NCBI GenBank assembly: GCA_045639905.1 | Contig: JAZUDZ010000055.1 | Span: forward strand, 1 to 55,151 | Source of the DNA: RGIG426 sp045639905 | GTDB lineage: Bacteria > Bacillota > Clostridia > Oscillospirales > Acutalibacteraceae | Length of the DNA: 55,151 nucleotides | Direction of reading: 5' to 3' | In this document: positions 41,592 through 50,988 of the stretch, piece after piece | Layout of the letters: each line of letters opens with the position of its first letter | How positions within the stretch are numbered: position 1 is the first letter of the stretch | Position numbers and translations under genes: made by a program | The notes under the pieces: generated by a model | Told to the model about the DNA's origin: nothing | What the model saw: the letters and a program-made list of their open reading frames with translations, nothing else | The model's database searches: none

Positions 41592-43627
41592 GTTAACAAC
41601 TCATTTTGCGGGGTATCGGATTTTCCCGTCCCCATCGTTTCAAAATAGGCATCCATCACTTTTCGGGCCAGTTTTCCCGACCCGGTGGCCGTACCGTTTT
41701 CCATCACAACTGCCACAGCCACAACCGGATTGTCTATCGGGGCATAACCGATAAACACACCATGGTCCGAGCCGCCGTTGCCGGCCTCGGCCGTTCCGGT
41801 TTTAGCGGCAAAGGTATAATCAGCCCCCACAAAGAAACGGGTGGCCGTACCGTTTGTTGCCGTCAATCGCATTCCCTCTTTTAAGGTGTTCCATGTACTG
41901 TCTTTCACGTTCATTTGAACCGCCACTTCCGGCTGCGTCAGGGTTACGGTTCCGTCATATCCCAGCGTTCCGCGAATCAAGTGCGTCTTGTATCGCGTTC
42001 CACGATTGGCGATGGTACTGACATAAGTGGCAAGCTGAATCGGTGTAATCATATTATCCGACTGACCGATGGCCGCCTGAGAACTATCCGCGGGGTACCA
42101 TTCTCCTCCGGCGGCTTCCCGTTCTTCCGGTCCGGCCAATGTTCCGGCCGTTTCTCCGATTTCAATTCCGGTCTTAACGCCAAGGCCGAAATCACGGCAG
42201 TATTTGTTCATCCTGTCGATCCCGAGAAGGCGTCCCATCTCACAGAAGAAACAGTTACAGGATTTACCGATGGCATAAACCACGTTCGCATCGCCGTGGT
42301 TGGCCATACAGTGAATCATCAAACCATCGCTTTGATAAGCCCGGTACCAGCTTCCGCAATAAAACGTATAATTTTTGTCAATCAGTCCCTCGTTCATGGC
42401 TGCAACCGCCATGGCCGGCTTGAAAGTGGAGCCGGGAGCGAAACCGCCGTCCAAGGCTCGATTAAACAGAGGATTGTTCGGATCAGAAATCAGCTTTCCG
42501 TAATCTTCATAATATCGGTTGATATCGTAGGGCGGCCAGGATGCGCAGGCAAGCACGCTGTTGTCGTGCAAATCCAGTACAACCGCCGAGCCGGATGAAA
42601 TATCCGCTCCGCTTCCCGCACCGGACATACTTTTCATGTACTTAACCGTTTCGTCCAAGGACGATTCCACACGTCTCTGCAAGGTCAAATCCAATGTTAA
42701 TACGACTGAACTTCCGGGTGTCGGGCTGGTCGTTTCTTCCTCCTTCAAAACGGTTCCTTCGCTGTCTTTCCAGAGCGTTCTTTCCCCGTTTTGTCCACGA
42801 AGGAACTCCTCGGCAGCCTGCTCGATACCGCTCTTGCCGATGGTATCATTATACGAATACCCCTTGTCCTTATACGTTTCATATTCCTCTTCGTCCAGCA
42901 GTCCCGTTTGTCCAATCAAATGGCATGCCGTTTTTCCGGTCAAATACTTTCTTTGAGGAACCAGTTCAATGGCAACACCGGGAAGCACCAAACCTTTTTC
43001 CTGAATGGTATAGGATGTGGATTTTGAAATATCCGATGCAAATGTATACTCGGAAGTCGGGGAAAACTCCCGCAAATGCATCTCATAGCGTACCCCGGCA
43101 ATTTTTCGGGCGGTATCCCGTTTATAGAACCCCAGCTCATATTGTTCAATCAAAGCATCCATACAATTGTCTGCGGTGGCATATACGGCCAGACGCAGAT
43201 ATTTCTTTAAGTTTCGGATGGATGTATCGCGGTCTTTTTCAAAGGAATACGGTTCCTGTTTGGAGATGGGTAATGTATCAATCCATTTCTCGCCGGACTC
43301 TTCCAGCATGGCAATCATCGTTGCCAGTTCCCGGTTTATTTCTTTGTCTTCCGTCGGGAAATAGTTGTAATCCAGTAAAATCGCATAAGCGGTTTCGTTC
43401 ACCACCATCGGCTCCAGGTTTCGGTCCAGAATTTCTCCCCGGGTTGCCGTAATCGGAAGCTTGGTTGTACTACTGGAATACAATTCATCCGTATACTTGT
43501 CTCCGTTAACGATTTGAATCGCAAACAACCGAATTCCGAATATAACAAAGACCAGCACCAGTAAAATACATAAAAAGAGAATGCGGCCCTTGCCTGAATT
43601 CTCATTTGTTTTCAGCACCGCATTCAC
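41588..43627 (-). CDS. mrdA: penicillin-binding protein 2 (elongasome transpeptidase)
   Basis: A class B PBP that cross-links peptidoglycan during side-wall growth. The 679-residue protein has one N-terminal membrane segment (about 16-38), the dimerisation domain with TRGEILDRNLEPMVVNE, and the transpeptidase domain. All three motifs are intact: S-T-F-K in PGSTFKPAMA (about residue 400), S-C-N in GKSCNCFFCEMG, and KTG in AAKTGTAEAG. It lies 18 bases after mreD in the mreBCD operon, the usual place for its partner transpeptidase. Confidence 0.94.
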   Translation of the reverse strand: MNAVLKTNENSGKGRILFLCILLVLVFVIFGIRLFAIQIVNGDKYTDELYSSSTTKLPITATRGEILDRNLEPMVVNETAYAILLDYNYFPTEDKEINRELATMIAMLEESGEKWIDTLPISKQEPYSFEKDRDTSIRNLKKYLRLAVYATADNCMDALIEQYELGFYKRDTARKIAGVRYEMHLREFSPTSEYTFASDISKSTSYTIQEKGLVLPGVAIELVPQRKYLTGKTACHLIGQTGLLDEEEYETYKDKGYSYNDTIGKSGIEQAAEEFLRGQNGERTLWKDSEGTVLKEEETTSPTPGSSVVLTLDLTLQRRVESSLDETVKYMKSMSGAGSGADISSGSAVVLDLHDNSVLACASWPPYDINRYYEDYGKLISDPNNPLFNRALDGGFAPGSTFKPAMAVAAMNEGLIDKNYTFYCGSWYRAYQSDGLMIHCMANHGDANVVYAIGKSCNCFFCEMGRLLGIDRMNKYCRDFGLGVKTGIEIGETAGTLAGPEEREAAGGEWYPADSSQAAIGQSDNMITPIQLATYVSTIANRGTRYKTHLIRGTLGYDGTVTLTQPEVAVQMNVKDSTWNTLKEGMRLTATNGTATRFFVGADYTFAAKTGTAEAGNGGSDHGVFIGYAPIDNPVVAVAVVMENGTATGSGKLARKVMDAYFETMGTGKSDTPQNELLT

Positions 43628-43645
43628 CTTCTTTCTGTTTTTTTG

Positions 43646-44188
43646 TTAATCTTCGCGTATTTTTCGAATGCAAAAATAAAATATAGCGTAAATAACGGGA
43701 CTGACAAGCAGTGAGTACAGTGCATTCGGTCCGTACACGGATGTCAGCATAAGCCATGGGTTGTCTTTTTCAAATAAAACGTAGTGAATTGCCCAATCTG
43801 CCACGACAAACAACAAAATCGCCGCTGCGCAAACCAGCATACCGGTAATGAAGTTGTTGCGCAAAACCAACCAACTGAGAATACCGATAACGGTTCCGAA
43901 AAACAAAAGAAGCAAAGCGGTGGAACCCATCAATCGGTCCGTAAAGATATCCCACAAAAACCCGGAAACGGCCCCCATCACACCGCCGCAAAGCGGTCCC
44001 GTAAACAAAGCAATACAGGCAACACAAAGAATCAGAAGCATGGGCTTTGCACCTGCAATCACCAAAGCGTTTGGGGCCATTTGCAATAGAGATGCCACGA
44101 AAACAAATCCGAGACACACAAGCCACTGCAGTGTTTGATTGTTGAAAAATCCGGAGAGAGAGGACCGGAACTGAGAAGACTTTCTCAT
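43646..44188 (-). CDS. mreD: rod shape-determining protein MreD
   Basis: A 180-residue membrane protein with about five segments, including the MreD pattern LILCVACIALFTGPLCGGVMGAVSGFLWDIFTDRLMG and a terminal YAIFYFCIRK. It links MreC to the peptidoglycan synthases. Its ATG overlaps the mreC stop (ATGA). The identification rests partly on position. Confidence 0.9.
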   Translation of the reverse strand: MRKSSQFRSSLSGFFNNQTLQWLVCLGFVFVASLLQMAPNALVIAGAKPMLLILCVACIALFTGPLCGGVMGAVSGFLWDIFTDRLMGSTALLLLFFGTVIGILSWLVLRNNFITGMLVCAAAILLFVVADWAIHYVLFEKDNPWLMLTSVYGPNALYSLLVSPVIYAIFYFCIRKIRED

Positions 44189-45006
44189 TGTAAAGCCCCC
44201 TCAAAATCGGTAATAACAAATACTTCCGACACGGATAAAACATCCACATACGGCTTAATGATTGCCACCTTGCTGAGCCCGGTTGTTTCGGTGGAAACGC
44301 TGTCAATCTCGCCCACCAGAAGTTTCGGCGGATACTGTCCTCCATATGTAACCACAATATCCCCGGCGGTCATGGTCGCCGAACGGGCAATTTGGGTCAT
44401 TTCCATTTTCCCGCTCTTGGCCAGTGTTAATTCATTAGACGTAATACCGTCTTCACGGGTTCGGCTGTCATAGCAACTGATTTGAAGGGCCGGATCCAAA
44501 ATCGTACGAACCTTTGCAAAGCTGAGTCCTGCCTCATACACGGCGCCCACCAGTCCTGCCGGTGTGATAACCGCATCGCCGACGGACACGTCGTTCAACG
44601 TTCCTTTGTTGATGGCAAAATTGCCGTACGGGTCATTGGCATCCGCTGCAATAACACGGGCATCCACAAATGTGAAATCCGGGTTTTCCTCTTTCAGTCC
44701 CAAAAACTCTTTGTATAAATCGTTTTGTCTGCGAAGCTCATCCAGTTCCACCTGCTGCTTACGCAATTGATTCAGTTCCTCTTGAAGTTCTTTGTTTTCC
44801 GAACTAAGCACCGTTTTTGTTTCCGAACCGGAGAACAAGTCATGGACACCGGTGGACACGCGGGAAACAAACGATTGAATCGGGGAAAAAACAGAACCGG
44901 TTAAGGATGCGAATCCGGTTGTGGCGGCATAGATCATCATACCGATTAAAAACGCTGCCACACAGATCAACACCTTTGCACCGCAACTCTTCCAAAAGTG
45001 TTTCAT
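44185..45006 (-). CDS. mreC: rod shape-determining protein MreC
   Basis: A 273-residue bitopic protein: short cytoplasmic tail, membrane segment (about 9-31), a coiled coil (about 62-100, ELQEELNQLRKQQVELDELRRQ) and the two beta barrels with VIAADANDPYGNFAINKG and AVITPAGLVGAVYEAG. It organises the elongation machinery outside the membrane. The ATG at 45006 follows AAAGGAGG; a longer frame to 45051 would run through the terminator hairpin and is rejected. An intrinsic terminator separates it from mreB. Confidence 0.93.
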   Translation of the reverse strand: MKHFWKSCGAKVLICVAAFLIGMMIYAATTGFASLTGSVFSPIQSFVSRVSTGVHDLFSGSETKTVLSSENKELQEELNQLRKQQVELDELRRQNDLYKEFLGLKEENPDFTFVDARVIAADANDPYGNFAINKGTLNDVSVGDAVITPAGLVGAVYEAGLSFAKVRTILDPALQISCYDSRTREDGITSNELTLAKSGKMEMTQIARSATMTAGDIVVTYGGQYPPKLLVGEIDSVSTETTGLSKVAIIKPYVDVLSVSEVFVITDFEGALQ

Positions 45007-45033
45007 TCCTTCTCCTCCTTTCCGAAAATAGGC

Positions 45034-45062
45034 AAAAAAGGGCAGACGCACTTGTCTGCCCT
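45034..45062 (-). terminator. terminator between mreB and mreC
   Basis: On the minus strand: stem GGGCAGAC / GTCTGCCC extended by an A-T pair, 6-base loop, then TTTTTT. It lies 7 bases after the mreB stop and about 28 before the mreC ATG. No separate promoter is obvious for mreC, so it probably attenuates rather than ends the operon. Confidence 0.88.
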
Positions 45063-45068
45063 CTTACA

Positions 45069-46082
45069 TTACGCTTTTCTCTGTGCACGGAAATTGCCAA
45101 CCGCACCGAGTTCCAAACATTTACCGGTACCGTTAACAACACAATCCAACGGATTTTCCGCAATGTGAACCGGCATCCCGGTTTCACGGGAAATCAGGTT
45201 ATCCAAGCCTCTGAGAAGAGCACCGCCACCGGTAAGCATAATACCGTTATCAATAATATCGGCAGACAATTCCGGCGGAGTGGTTTCCAAAGTAGAACGA
45301 ATCGCATCCACAATAGAGGTAACCGGATCCTTCAGCGCCTCACGAATTTCTTCGGCAGTGATTGTGACGTTCTTCGGCAGACCATCCAATAAGTTACGGC
45401 CTTTGATTTCCATCGTTCCTTCATCCTCATACGGGAATGCGGAACCAATTTCAATTTTAATGTTTTCTGCAGTACGCTCACCGATAAGCAAATTGTATTT
45501 CTTTTTGATATAGGAAATAATTGCTTCATCAAAGTTGTCACCGGCCGTACGAACGGAGCGGGAAGCCACTACGTCGCCCAAAGAAATCACGGCGACCTCA
45601 GATGTACCGCCGCCGATATCGACGACCATACAACCGGCTGCTTCATCCACCTGTAATCCCGCACCGATAGCGGCAGCCATCGGTTCTTCAACCAAAGCAA
45701 CCTCACGGGCACCGGCCTGACGGGCGGCATCTTCAACGGCACGACGTTCCACTTCGGTAACGCCGGACGGAATACATACAATCAAACGAGTACGCTTAAA
45801 GAAGCTCTGGCGAACGGCGCTGCGAATAAAATAGCGAAGCATTTCAGCCGTTACTTCAAAGTCGGCGATAACGCCGTCTTTCAGCGGACGAACTGCGGAA
45901 ATGGACCCGGGTGTTCTGCCGATCATATCCTTTGCTTCTTGGCCGACAGCCAAAACTTCGGATTTGCGGACATCAACGGCCACAACGGAAGGCTCTCGCA
46001 ACACAATACCCTTTCCGCGCATAAACACCAGCGTATTGGCAGTACCGAGGTCAATACCCACATCACATGTAAATAAATTCAT
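45069..46082 (-). CDS. mreB: rod shape-determining protein MreB (actin homologue)
   Basis: A 337-residue bacterial actin that positions the lateral cell-wall machinery. Nucleotide-binding motifs are clear: DVGIDLGTANTLVF at the N-terminus, MVVDIGGGTSEVAVISLG near 155-172, and IMLTGGGALLRGLD near 285-298. The length is normal. The presence of mreBCD and mrdA implies a rod-shaped or elongating cell. It is expressed from its own strong promoter 43 bases upstream. Confidence 0.97.
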   Translation of the reverse strand: MNLFTCDVGIDLGTANTLVFMRGKGIVLREPSVVAVDVRKSEVLAVGQEAKDMIGRTPGSISAVRPLKDGVIADFEVTAEMLRYFIRSAVRQSFFKRTRLIVCIPSGVTEVERRAVEDAARQAGAREVALVEEPMAAAIGAGLQVDEAAGCMVVDIGGGTSEVAVISLGDVVASRSVRTAGDNFDEAIISYIKKKYNLLIGERTAENIKIEIGSAFPYEDEGTMEIKGRNLLDGLPKNVTITAEEIREALKDPVTSIVDAIRSTLETTPPELSADIIDNGIMLTGGGALLRGLDNLISRETGMPVHIAENPLDCVVNGTGKCLELGAVGNFRAQRKA

Positions 46083-46124
46083 ATTTTCACCCTCATTTTC
46101 GGATTTTGTTCATAGTAGCATTTT

Positions 46125-46153
46125 ATTATATAAAGTAAATAAAACTTTTTCAA
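46125..46153 (-). promoter_or_regulatory. sigma-A promoter of the mreBCD operon
   Basis: On the minus strand TTGAAA (46148-46153), 17-base spacer, TATAAT (46125-46130). It lies between maf and mreB. Confidence 0.88.
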
Positions 46154-46162
46154 CTATATTTC

Positions 46163-46732
46163 TCAGAAATTTTTCAAAAATTTCCACAATTCTCCGGCAG
46201 GAAGTCCCATAACCGCATGAAAGTCCCCTTCCAACCGCTGAATGTAACGACAACCGAATCCCTGAATTCCATAGGCACCGGCCTTGTCCATCGGTTCTCC
46301 CGTTTGGATATAACTTTCCATATCCTCATCTGACATGGGAAGAAACGACACTCGGTTTTCCGACACAAAGCCGTCTTGTTTTTCCGGTGTGCAAACCCAT
46401 ACGGAGGTTAACACACGATGCGTTTTTCCGGAAAGCATCGACAGCATTTTGTAAGCATCTTCTTGACTTTTCGGTTTTCCGAGAACAATCTCTCCGGGAG
46501 CCAGCACCACCGTATCAGATCCCAAAACCACCGAGTCCGGATGTTTCCGAAACACAGCCTCCGCCTTGGAACGTGCAATTTGCAAAGAGGCCTCTTCCGG
46601 AGACAGGCTTTCATTCCATTCGTCTTCCGTTTCCGCCGGACATATGACCGTCTTCAGTCCAAGTCTTTCACAAATCTCTTTCCGACGAGGGGAGGCAGAT
46701 GCCAGAACAATGGTTTTATTCTCCAGATTCAT
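46163..46732 (-). CDS. maf: Maf-like nucleotide pyrophosphatase
   Basis: A 189-residue house-cleaning enzyme that hydrolyses non-canonical or UTP/dTTP-type nucleotides. ASASPRRKEICERLGL at the N-terminus, AEAV, VVLGSDTVV and the Lys-rich GKPKSQEDAYKMLSMLSGKTHRVLT motif define the family. The ATG at 46732 has GGAGG 9 bases before it and lies inside the end of mfd (17-base overlap). A longer frame to 46783 would run deeper into mfd and is rejected. Confidence 0.94.
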   Translation of the reverse strand: MNLENKTIVLASASPRRKEICERLGLKTVICPAETEDEWNESLSPEEASLQIARSKAEAVFRKHPDSVVLGSDTVVLAPGEIVLGKPKSQEDAYKMLSMLSGKTHRVLTSVWVCTPEKQDGFVSENRVSFLPMSDEDMESYIQTGEPMDKAGAYGIQGFGCRYIQRLEGDFHAVMGLPAGELWKFLKNF

Positions 46733-49700
46733 TTGAATCGTCCTCCTTCTTTTGACCGGCCTCCAGGGCCTCACGTAAAACATCCAGCTGTGTCATGCCG
46801 GGTTTTCCTTTAACGGCAATATACGGCTTACTGGTAGCGGAAATCAACACACGACCGTACATAGCTTTGGTCATTTTCATTCCAAGGTCGGTATTCAGTT
46901 CCCGCGTGTAGAGCAAAATGGCATCCGGAGATTCCTTAATCTCATAGATTCCGAGTTCCGCCGCCATATTACGAAGCAGCGCGACCTCTACGAGACCCTG
47001 TACCTCTTCCGGAGGTTCACCGAAACGGTCGATCAATTCATCATACACATCCACGGAATCTTCCATTGTTCGAATATCCGCAATACGACGGTATATTTCC
47101 ATACGGGCAGCCATATCTTCGATATAGTCAGACGGAATATGTGCGGAAATCGGCAAATCAACCAGACATTCGTCCTCGCGCTTGACATTGCGCACACCCT
47201 TTTGTTCCGATACGGCATCTTCCAGCATCTTAATGTACAAATCATAGCCCACGGCTTCCATATGTCCGTGTTGCTGTGCTCCCAGAAGATTGCCGACCCC
47301 GCGGATTTCCATATCACGCATGGCAATACGGAAGCCCGACCCGAATTCGGTAAATTCACGCATGGCTTCCAGTCTCTTGGTTGCCGTTTCACTCAATTCC
47401 TTTCCCCGATGGAAGGTTAAATAGGCAAATGCACGACGGGATGAACGTCCCACACGCCCGCGGATTTGGTGAAGCTGGGATAAGCCGAACCGGTCCGCAT
47501 CCTCAATAATCAATGTATTGACATTCGGAATATCCACACCGGTTTCTATAATGGTGGTGCACACCAAAATATCGATCTCCTGCTCCATAACCTGTCTCCA
47601 GATATCGGACAGTTCCTCTTCACTCATCTTACCGTGAGCATAGGCAATCCTTGCCTCCGGAATTTTTTCCTGAATTTGTCTGGCCACATGGGCAATCCCG
47701 TCAACACGGTTATATAAATAGTAAACCTGACCGCCACGACGCAATTCTCTGCGCATGGCATCTTCCAAAATGTTTAAATCATGCTCCAGGACGTATGTTT
47801 GTACGGGATGGCGGTCCTGGGGAGCCTCTTCGATAATTGACATATCCCGAATCCCGCTCATGGCCATATTCAGTGTGCGCGGGATAGGCGTTGCCGACAA
47901 GGTCAGCACATCCACATTCGGAGTCAACTGCTTGAGTTTTTCTTTTTGCTCGACACCAAAACGCTGCTCTTCATCAATAATAAACAATCCCAGATCCCGG
48001 AACTCAATATTTTGCGCAAGCAGACGGTGTGTTCCGACAATGATATCCACCTCTCCCGTTTTCAGCTTCTTCAGAATATTACTCTGTTCCTTGGGCTTTC
48101 TGAAACGAGACAGCATTTCCACCGTCACGGGGAAACCCTCAAAGCGAGACAAAATGGTTTGATAATGTTGCAGAGCCAGAATCGTCGTCGGCACTAAAAT
48201 GGCGCACTGTTTTCCCTCGGAAATGCACTTGAAAGCGGCGCGAAGAGCCACTTCGGTTTTACCAAACCCAACATCACCGCAAAGAAGTCGATCCATCGGG
48301 ACCGGCCGCTCCATATCTTGTTTGATTTCCTCCGTGCAGCGCAGCTGGTCTTCGGTTTCCTCATATTCGAATTTTCGTTCAAAATCATATTGCCATTCCT
48401 GATCCGAAGAAAAAGCAAATCCCTTGCTCTGCATTCTCTCTGAGTAAAGCTTGATTAAATCAGCGGCAATATCACGCACAGCCGAGCGAACACGGGATTT
48501 TGTTCGATTCCAATCCTGTCCACCCAAACTGTTTAATTTGATTTTTCCATCATCCCCGACACCCATATATTTGGATACCAGGTCCAGTTGTGTAACCGGA
48601 ACATACAGCACCGCACCCTTGGCGTACTGCAGTTTAAGATAGTCCTTTTGGACATCTTCTATTTCCACTTTTTGAACTCCTTCAAAAATGGCAACACCAT
48701 GGGTAGCATGTACCACATAATCACCCTTTTTGAGTTCCGAAAGACTGTGTAGATCCAATCCGCCTTTGTTTTTCCGAACACGACGGCCCTGCTTTTGGCC
48801 TTGAATTTTTCCGTGCGTGACAATGGCTATATTCGCATCCGTAAACTCCGCGCCGGCGGAAATCGTACCGCAGGATACCGTTACAAAGCGGGAATTCACT
48901 TCCGACGGGTTTGGACTGTACATGGCGGGGATTCCTTCTTCTGTCAAAGAAGATGCCAAGTCTTTCGCAATCTCCGAATTGGCTCCCGTCAAAACCAAGA
49001 CCATCATTTTTCTGGCTGTAAAATCAGCCAAATCTTCTTGCAGGACCGACTGGTTTCCCGACCATACGGGAAGTTGCCGAGCCTGAACGGAAATCAGTTC
49101 CCGTAAACGGAAATCCGGTTCCGTACGGGCAAATGTATCCATCAACACACAACCCGTGTCTTGTAAATATCGCGCCAAATCCGTCCAGGACATCGTATGA
49201 CGAAGAAGTTGCTTCCCAAATCGATTCGCTTCCATTTCGGACATAGCATCCTGTTCCAATTGCCACGACGCGTTATGGATTTTTTCTTTAAATCCATAGG
49301 CTTCCGAAAGCCAAATCAGCGGATTGTCCAGATATTCGAAAATCGTCCCGGGGCGGTCGTATAGCAGAGCAAAATAGACATCCGACGCGGAAATCAGCCC
49401 ATCCGCAATTTTAGCCGCTTCGCTGAGCAAATACTCTTTGAATGCGGCGCTTCGACTTTTTAAGGTTTCGGCCAGGGCTACGATTTTATCCGCTAAAACT
49501 CCGGCGTTTTCCACAATGCGTTCGGTTGCCGGTGTAATCTGCACGGATTCCAGTTCTTCCGTTCTTCTTTGAGATAACAAATCAAAGGCGGCCAGTGTGT
49601 CGACCTGGTCACCCCATAATTCAAATCGAATCGGGTACGAAGACGCCGCGGGGAAAATATCCCAAATGCCGCCGCGCACAGCGAACTGGCCCGGTCCTTC

Positions 49701-50198
49701 CACCTGCGTACAACGCTCATAGCCCGCCGTAACCAATACGCCGGGCAAGTCATCCACGGGAAGCGTCTTCCCGATTGCAATTGTCAGAGTGTGATTCTGA
49801 AGAACCTCCGGTGGCATCACATACTGTGTTGCCGCCTCTACGCTCATCACCACACAGGTTATTTCTTTGTTCAGCAGTTTTGCCAAAACCTGTAAACGCT
49901 GCTGTTCAAACTCTCGAGAACCATATTGAAGTGGTAGTAAAGAAATTTCCTTTGTGGGATAAAAAGCGGCCGAAATACCAAGTGCCATCAAATCCTCTGT
50001 GAGTTTCAAAGCCTCGGACTCATCTCTTGTTAGAACAACACCGTATCGTCCGGTTTGCTCAAGAATAGAAGATGTATACATAGCCTTATGAATATGTCCG
50101 AGTCCCGTTACCACAGCCGGCAGTCGCCTGCTTTCAACAGCTGACAAAAGAGTAGTATATCCGCCGGATTTCTTCAATCCTTCCGTAATGACTTTCAT
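46716..50198 (-). CDS. mfd: transcription-repair coupling factor
   Basis: Mfd removes stalled RNA polymerase and recruits UvrA. The 1160-residue protein has the UvrB-homology N-terminus (about 1-340, FYPTKEISLLPLQYGSREFEQQR, FAVRGGIWDIFP), the RNA-polymerase interaction domain (about 490-560, LKKGDYVVHATHGVAIFEG), the RecG-like translocase with Walker A GDVGFGKTE, DEEQRFGVEQKEKLK, TATPIPRT-type motif (here SATPIPRTLNM) and IHQIRGRVGRS, and the C-terminal TRCF domain. It starts 9 bases after pth, a common arrangement in Firmicutes. Confidence 0.97.
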   Translation of the reverse strand: MKVITEGLKKSGGYTTLLSAVESRRLPAVVTGLGHIHKAMYTSSILEQTGRYGVVLTRDESEALKLTEDLMALGISAAFYPTKEISLLPLQYGSREFEQQRLQVLAKLLNKEITCVVMSVEAATQYVMPPEVLQNHTLTIAIGKTLPVDDLPGVLVTAGYERCTQVEGPGQFAVRGGIWDIFPAASSYPIRFELWGDQVDTLAAFDLLSQRRTEELESVQITPATERIVENAGVLADKIVALAETLKSRSAAFKEYLLSEAAKIADGLISASDVYFALLYDRPGTIFEYLDNPLIWLSEAYGFKEKIHNASWQLEQDAMSEMEANRFGKQLLRHTMSWTDLARYLQDTGCVLMDTFARTEPDFRLRELISVQARQLPVWSGNQSVLQEDLADFTARKMMVLVLTGANSEIAKDLASSLTEEGIPAMYSPNPSEVNSRFVTVSCGTISAGAEFTDANIAIVTHGKIQGQKQGRRVRKNKGGLDLHSLSELKKGDYVVHATHGVAIFEGVQKVEIEDVQKDYLKLQYAKGAVLYVPVTQLDLVSKYMGVGDDGKIKLNSLGGQDWNRTKSRVRSAVRDIAADLIKLYSERMQSKGFAFSSDQEWQYDFERKFEYEETEDQLRCTEEIKQDMERPVPMDRLLCGDVGFGKTEVALRAAFKCISEGKQCAILVPTTILALQHYQTILSRFEGFPVTVEMLSRFRKPKEQSNILKKLKTGEVDIIVGTHRLLAQNIEFRDLGLFIIDEEQRFGVEQKEKLKQLTPNVDVLTLSATPIPRTLNMAMSGIRDMSIIEEAPQDRHPVQTYVLEHDLNILEDAMRRELRRGGQVYYLYNRVDGIAHVARQIQEKIPEARIAYAHGKMSEEELSDIWRQVMEQEIDILVCTTIIETGVDIPNVNTLIIEDADRFGLSQLHQIRGRVGRSSRRAFAYLTFHRGKELSETATKRLEAMREFTEFGSGFRIAMRDMEIRGVGNLLGAQQHGHMEAVGYDLYIKMLEDAVSEQKGVRNVKREDECLVDLPISAHIPSDYIEDMAARMEIYRRIADIRTMEDSVDVYDELIDRFGEPPEEVQGLVEVALLRNMAAELGIYEIKESPDAILLYTRELNTDLGMKMTKAMYGRVLISATSKPYIAVKGKPGMTQLDVLREALEAGQKKEDDSNESGE

Positions 50199-50207
50199 GC
50201 ATGCCTC

Positions 50208-50801
50208 TCATCGAGAATAACGATTCATTGCTTCGTCCGTTCTACCGGCGATGATCATTTCCGCGGCATCGGCAGCCATCCCCGCAGCCTTCGCCATTTC
50301 CTTCTTCTCCGCCTCCGTAAAACGGGATAAAACCCAGTCTGCCAAATCCATCTCCGGGTGTGGTTTTGCCCCGACACCAAGACGAATCCGCAGAAATTCC
50401 TCGGTTCCGATATAATCAATAATGTTCAGAAGTCCTCTTTGTCCACCTGCGCTCCCCTTACGACGAATCCGGACTGTTCCGGGATCCAGGGAAATATCGT
50501 CAGAGAAAACAAGAAGTTGCGATGCGTCCAGTTTATAAAACTTCATCGCTTCCAAAACGGCCGTTCCGCTTAAATTCATATATGTGTGAGGGAATAACAA
50601 CAAGCAACGTTTACCGGCAATACGAGTCTCTCCGCAAACACCCTGGAAACGTTTGCGTACAATATCCGTTTGATTTTGCTCCGCCAGTTTCTGTAAAGCC
50701 ATTAAGCCCGCATTGTGGCGCGTTCCCTCGTATTTCTTTCCGGGATTTCCGAGCCCGACAATTAAAAAATCAATCGGCCCCTTCTTTTGAATTCCAAACA
50801 A
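50208..50801 (-). CDS. pth: peptidyl-tRNA hydrolase
   Basis: Recycles peptidyl-tRNA dropped from the ribosome. The 197-residue protein has LIVGLGNPGKKYEGTRHNAG (catalytic His and Asn), PHTYMNLSGTAV, VFSDDISLDPGTVRIRRKGSAGGQRGLLNI and IRLGVGAKP, all standard. The first codon is TTG at 50801, supported by GAGGAGG 7 bases upstream; no ATG lies before the conserved core. It opens the pth-mfd-maf unit from a promoter at 50868-50897. Confidence 0.95.
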   Translation of the reverse strand: MFGIQKKGPIDFLIVGLGNPGKKYEGTRHNAGLMALQKLAEQNQTDIVRKRFQGVCGETRIAGKRCLLLFPHTYMNLSGTAVLEAMKFYKLDASQLLVFSDDISLDPGTVRIRRKGSAGGQRGLLNIIDYIGTEEFLRIRLGVGAKPHPEMDLADWVLSRFTEAEKKEMAKAAGMAADAAEMIIAGRTDEAMNRYSR

Positions 50802-50867
50802 TTTACTTCCTCCTCAAGCAGACACGGATTGGCAGGACAGTTCCCCGCCCCGCCTCTATCTGATGTT

Positions 50868-50897
50868 ATTATATACTAAAGCCTCCTATATTCGCAA
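50868..50897 (-). promoter_or_regulatory. promoter of pth-mfd-maf
   Basis: On the minus strand TTGCGA (50892-50897), 18 bases, TATAAT (50868-50873). Divergent from the dockerin gene 2 promoter. Confidence 0.72.
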
Positions 50898-50932
50898 CAA
50901 CATTTGACCCCCCATATTTTTTTGGTATAATA

Positions 50933-50941
50933 TTTAGTGAA
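50933..50941 (+). promoter_or_regulatory. extended -10 promoter of dockerin gene 2
   Basis: TGG-TATAAT: a perfect -10 with the TGn extension. The nearest TTGAC (50904) is 26 bases away, too far for a -35 box, so the extended -10 probably carries recognition. The leader is about 40 bases. Confidence 0.7.
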
Positions 50942-50988
50942 ATCATCCCCTGACCATCTTCTGATAACTCAACAAGGAGGGCAAAAAA

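Noticed and set aside
50904..50941. TTGACC plus TATAAT as a standard promoter for dockerin gene 2
   Set aside because: The spacing is 26 bases. The extended -10 (TGG-TATAAT) is a better explanation.
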